Assembly (NCBI GenBank): GCA_963698275.1
Contig: CAVOQE010000004.1
Location: 248,001-312,000, forward strand
DNA length: 64,000 nucleotides
Reading direction: 5' to 3'
Source: Anderseniella sp963698275
Lineage (GTDB): Bacteria > Pseudomonadota > Alphaproteobacteria > Rhizobiales > Aestuariivirgaceae
Shown here: positions 63,019 through 64,000 of the stretch, piece by piece
Position numbering within the stretch: the stretch's first letter is position 1
How the letters are laid out: each line of letters starts with the position of its first letter
The notes under the pieces: generated by a model
Seen by the model: the letters and a program-made list of their open reading frames with translations, nothing else
The model's database searches: none
What the model was told of the DNA's origin: nothing
Position numbers and translations under genes: made by a program

Positions 63019-63800
63019 CAACGACACCCTCAAATCCTGCGCACCGCAGCTGGCCGATTGTTGTTGCGGCTGTTATCGGCATTGTGCTGCTGGTCGGATT
63101 GGGCTCGTGGCAGGTGCTGCGCCTGCAGTGGAAACTGGACCTGATTGAAAAGCGCAAGGGCTCGCTGACCGGCAACCCGGTGAGCATATATGATATCGAG
63201 GCCGGCATGGAGCATGGCTATGATGTGGACTTCCTGCGGGTTCGCCTGAACGGCGAATATCGTCACGATGCCTCGCGATATGTCTATCGCGCACGCGGCA
63301 AGAGGCCGGGTTTCCAGGTGATCACACCGTTTATCGACAAGTCAGGATTTATCGTGTTCGTGGATCGCGGCTTCATTGATCAGCGCATGCTTAAAGTGCC
63401 GATTGCCGGCGGTACCCGCAAGCCTGAAGGTGAGCTCACCATCACCGGCGTTACCCGCAACCGGGCATCTGATCGAAACATGTTCTCGCCTGAAGCGGAT
63501 ACCGAACGCGGTATCTGGTACTGGTATGACCTGGTTGGAATGTCCGCTTCCATGCCCAGCAATCTGCTGGATGGATACCAGGGACCGGAACCGATTACCT
63601 CGGCCATGTTTGTTCAACTGGAACCCGGCGGCGAGCCCGGAACAGGCACATGGCCGGACCCTGAGGATTTGAAGGTTGAATTACCCAACAATCACCTGCA
63701 ATACGCTTTCACATGGTATGCACTGGCTCTCGTGCTGGCGGTGATGAGCTGGCTGTTCATCCGCAAACGCCGGCTGGAGCACGCCTCAGACCGGAAATAA
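63015..63800 (+). CDS. SURF1 family oxidase assembly protein
   Basis: SURF1 helps insert heme a into subunit I. The 261-residue product has the classic two-helix layout: helix near the N-terminus (PIVVAAVIGIVLLVGLGSWQ, with VLRLQWKLDLI) and near the C-terminus (HLQYAFTWYALALVLAVMSW). Between them lie VRLNGEYRHDASRYVYRARG and VFVDRGFIDQRM. The start is GTG 63015, overlapping the DUF983 stop by four bases (GTGA). Confidence 0.93.
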   Translation: MTTTPSNPAHRSWPIVVAAVIGIVLLVGLGSWQVLRLQWKLDLIEKRKGSLTGNPVSIYDIEAGMEHGYDVDFLRVRLNGEYRHDASRYVYRARGKRPGFQVITPFIDKSGFIVFVDRGFIDQRMLKVPIAGGTRKPEGELTITGVTRNRASDRNMFSPEADTERGIWYWYDLVGMSASMPSNLLDGYQGPEPITSAMFVQLEPGGEPGTGTWPDPEDLKVELPNNHLQYAFTWYALALVLAVMSWLFIRKRRLEHASDRK

Positions 63801-63812
63801 GTGACAGAAACG

Positions 63813-64000
63813 ATGAAATACATTTCTACACGCGGGCAAGCGCCTGCCCTTGGCTTCACCGATGTACTGCTGGCCGGCCTGGCATCCGACGGTGGCCTCT
63901 ATGTGCCCGAAACCTGGCCGCAGCTGACAGGTGCCGAGCTGACGGCGTTGCGTGGCAGCAGTTATGCGGAAGTCGCCTTTGCCATCATCAAGCCGTTTAC
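63813..64000 (+). CDS. thrC: Threonine synthase, 3' end outside the window
   Basis: The first 62 residues match the N-terminus of threonine synthase: MKYISTRGQAPALGFTDVLL, AGLASDGGLYVPETWPQL, then SYAEVAFAIIKPF. ATG 63813 starts the family match; GTG 63801 in the same frame is possible. The gene continues beyond base 64000. Confidence 0.92.
   Translation, partial: MKYISTRGQAPALGFTDVLLAGLASDGGLYVPETWPQLTGAELTALRGSSYAEVAFAIIKPF

Noticed and set aside
1..64000. tRNA genes, CRISPR array, integrase, insertion sequence or toxin-antitoxin pair
   Set aside because: Both strands were read for these and none was found; the window is ordinary chromosome with small repeats only.

Overview
The window reads as housekeeping chromosome of an alphaproteobacterium, most likely Hyphomicrobiales (Rhizobiales). 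The evidence is the combination of a ctaC-ctaD-ctaB-coxF-ctaG-ctaE cytochrome oxidase operon with an IalB-type gene and tldD upstream, a CycM-like membrane cytochrome c, a TIGR01459 HAD next to ribF, DUF4170, DUF1127, a CIRCE-controlled groES-groEL operon, and the nudC-ffs-dnaX-ebfC-recR order. Genus cannot be resolved from the sequence alone. No phage, transposase, CRISPR array, tRNA or rRNA gene was seen.

Layout. 1-4.6 kb: end of a Tad/Flp pilus locus (cpaF partial, tadB, tadC, and tadD on the opposite strand). 4.6-7.5 kb: M17 aminopeptidase, MarR regulator and NlpC/P60 hydrolase. 7.5-16 kb: minus-strand peptide ABC importer of the Yej type with two tandem substrate-binding proteins, followed by a hydroxyacid reductase. 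16-22 kb: cycM, pheA, nudC, SRP RNA, dnaX, ebfC, recR. 22-28 kb: VWA pilus-type protein, rmuC, cold-shock gene, then a minus-strand run of envelope genes (LprI-like, L,D-transpeptidase, a 46-residue secreted peptide, a His-rich protein, GlsB). 28-33 kb: AraC regulator, groEL, groES and small exported proteins. 33-41.5 kb: degenerate EAL protein, HAD, ribF, cysQ, pmbA, ubiA, rsmE. 41.5-46.3 kb: gshA, then an enolase-superfamily enzyme, a 3-hydroxyisobutyrate-dehydrogenase-like enzyme and a triple-RidA protein. 46-50 kb: membrane J-protein, ureohydrolase, glyoxalase, LysR. 50.5-56 kb: DUF1127, then on the minus strand tldD-HAD-MATE and two DUF937-like genes. 56-64 kb: ialB, the oxidase operon, DUF983, SURF1 and the start of thrC.

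What stands out. Seven related, non-coding, two-hairpin repeats of about 70-115 bp lie between genes (near 1.4, 4.5, 24.9, 29.8, 49.3, 50.8 and 56.0 kb); most sit just past a stop codon and one is inside the tad operon. Other points are a likely one-base frameshift at the end of tadB, a three-domain RidA protein that seems to have lost the substrate-binding arginine, a pair of adjacent diverged DUF937-type genes, and a small secreted peptide gene missed by length cut-offs. The best candidate for an undescribed pathway is the three-gene set at 42989-46299. Nothing here looks like a new defence or mobile system.
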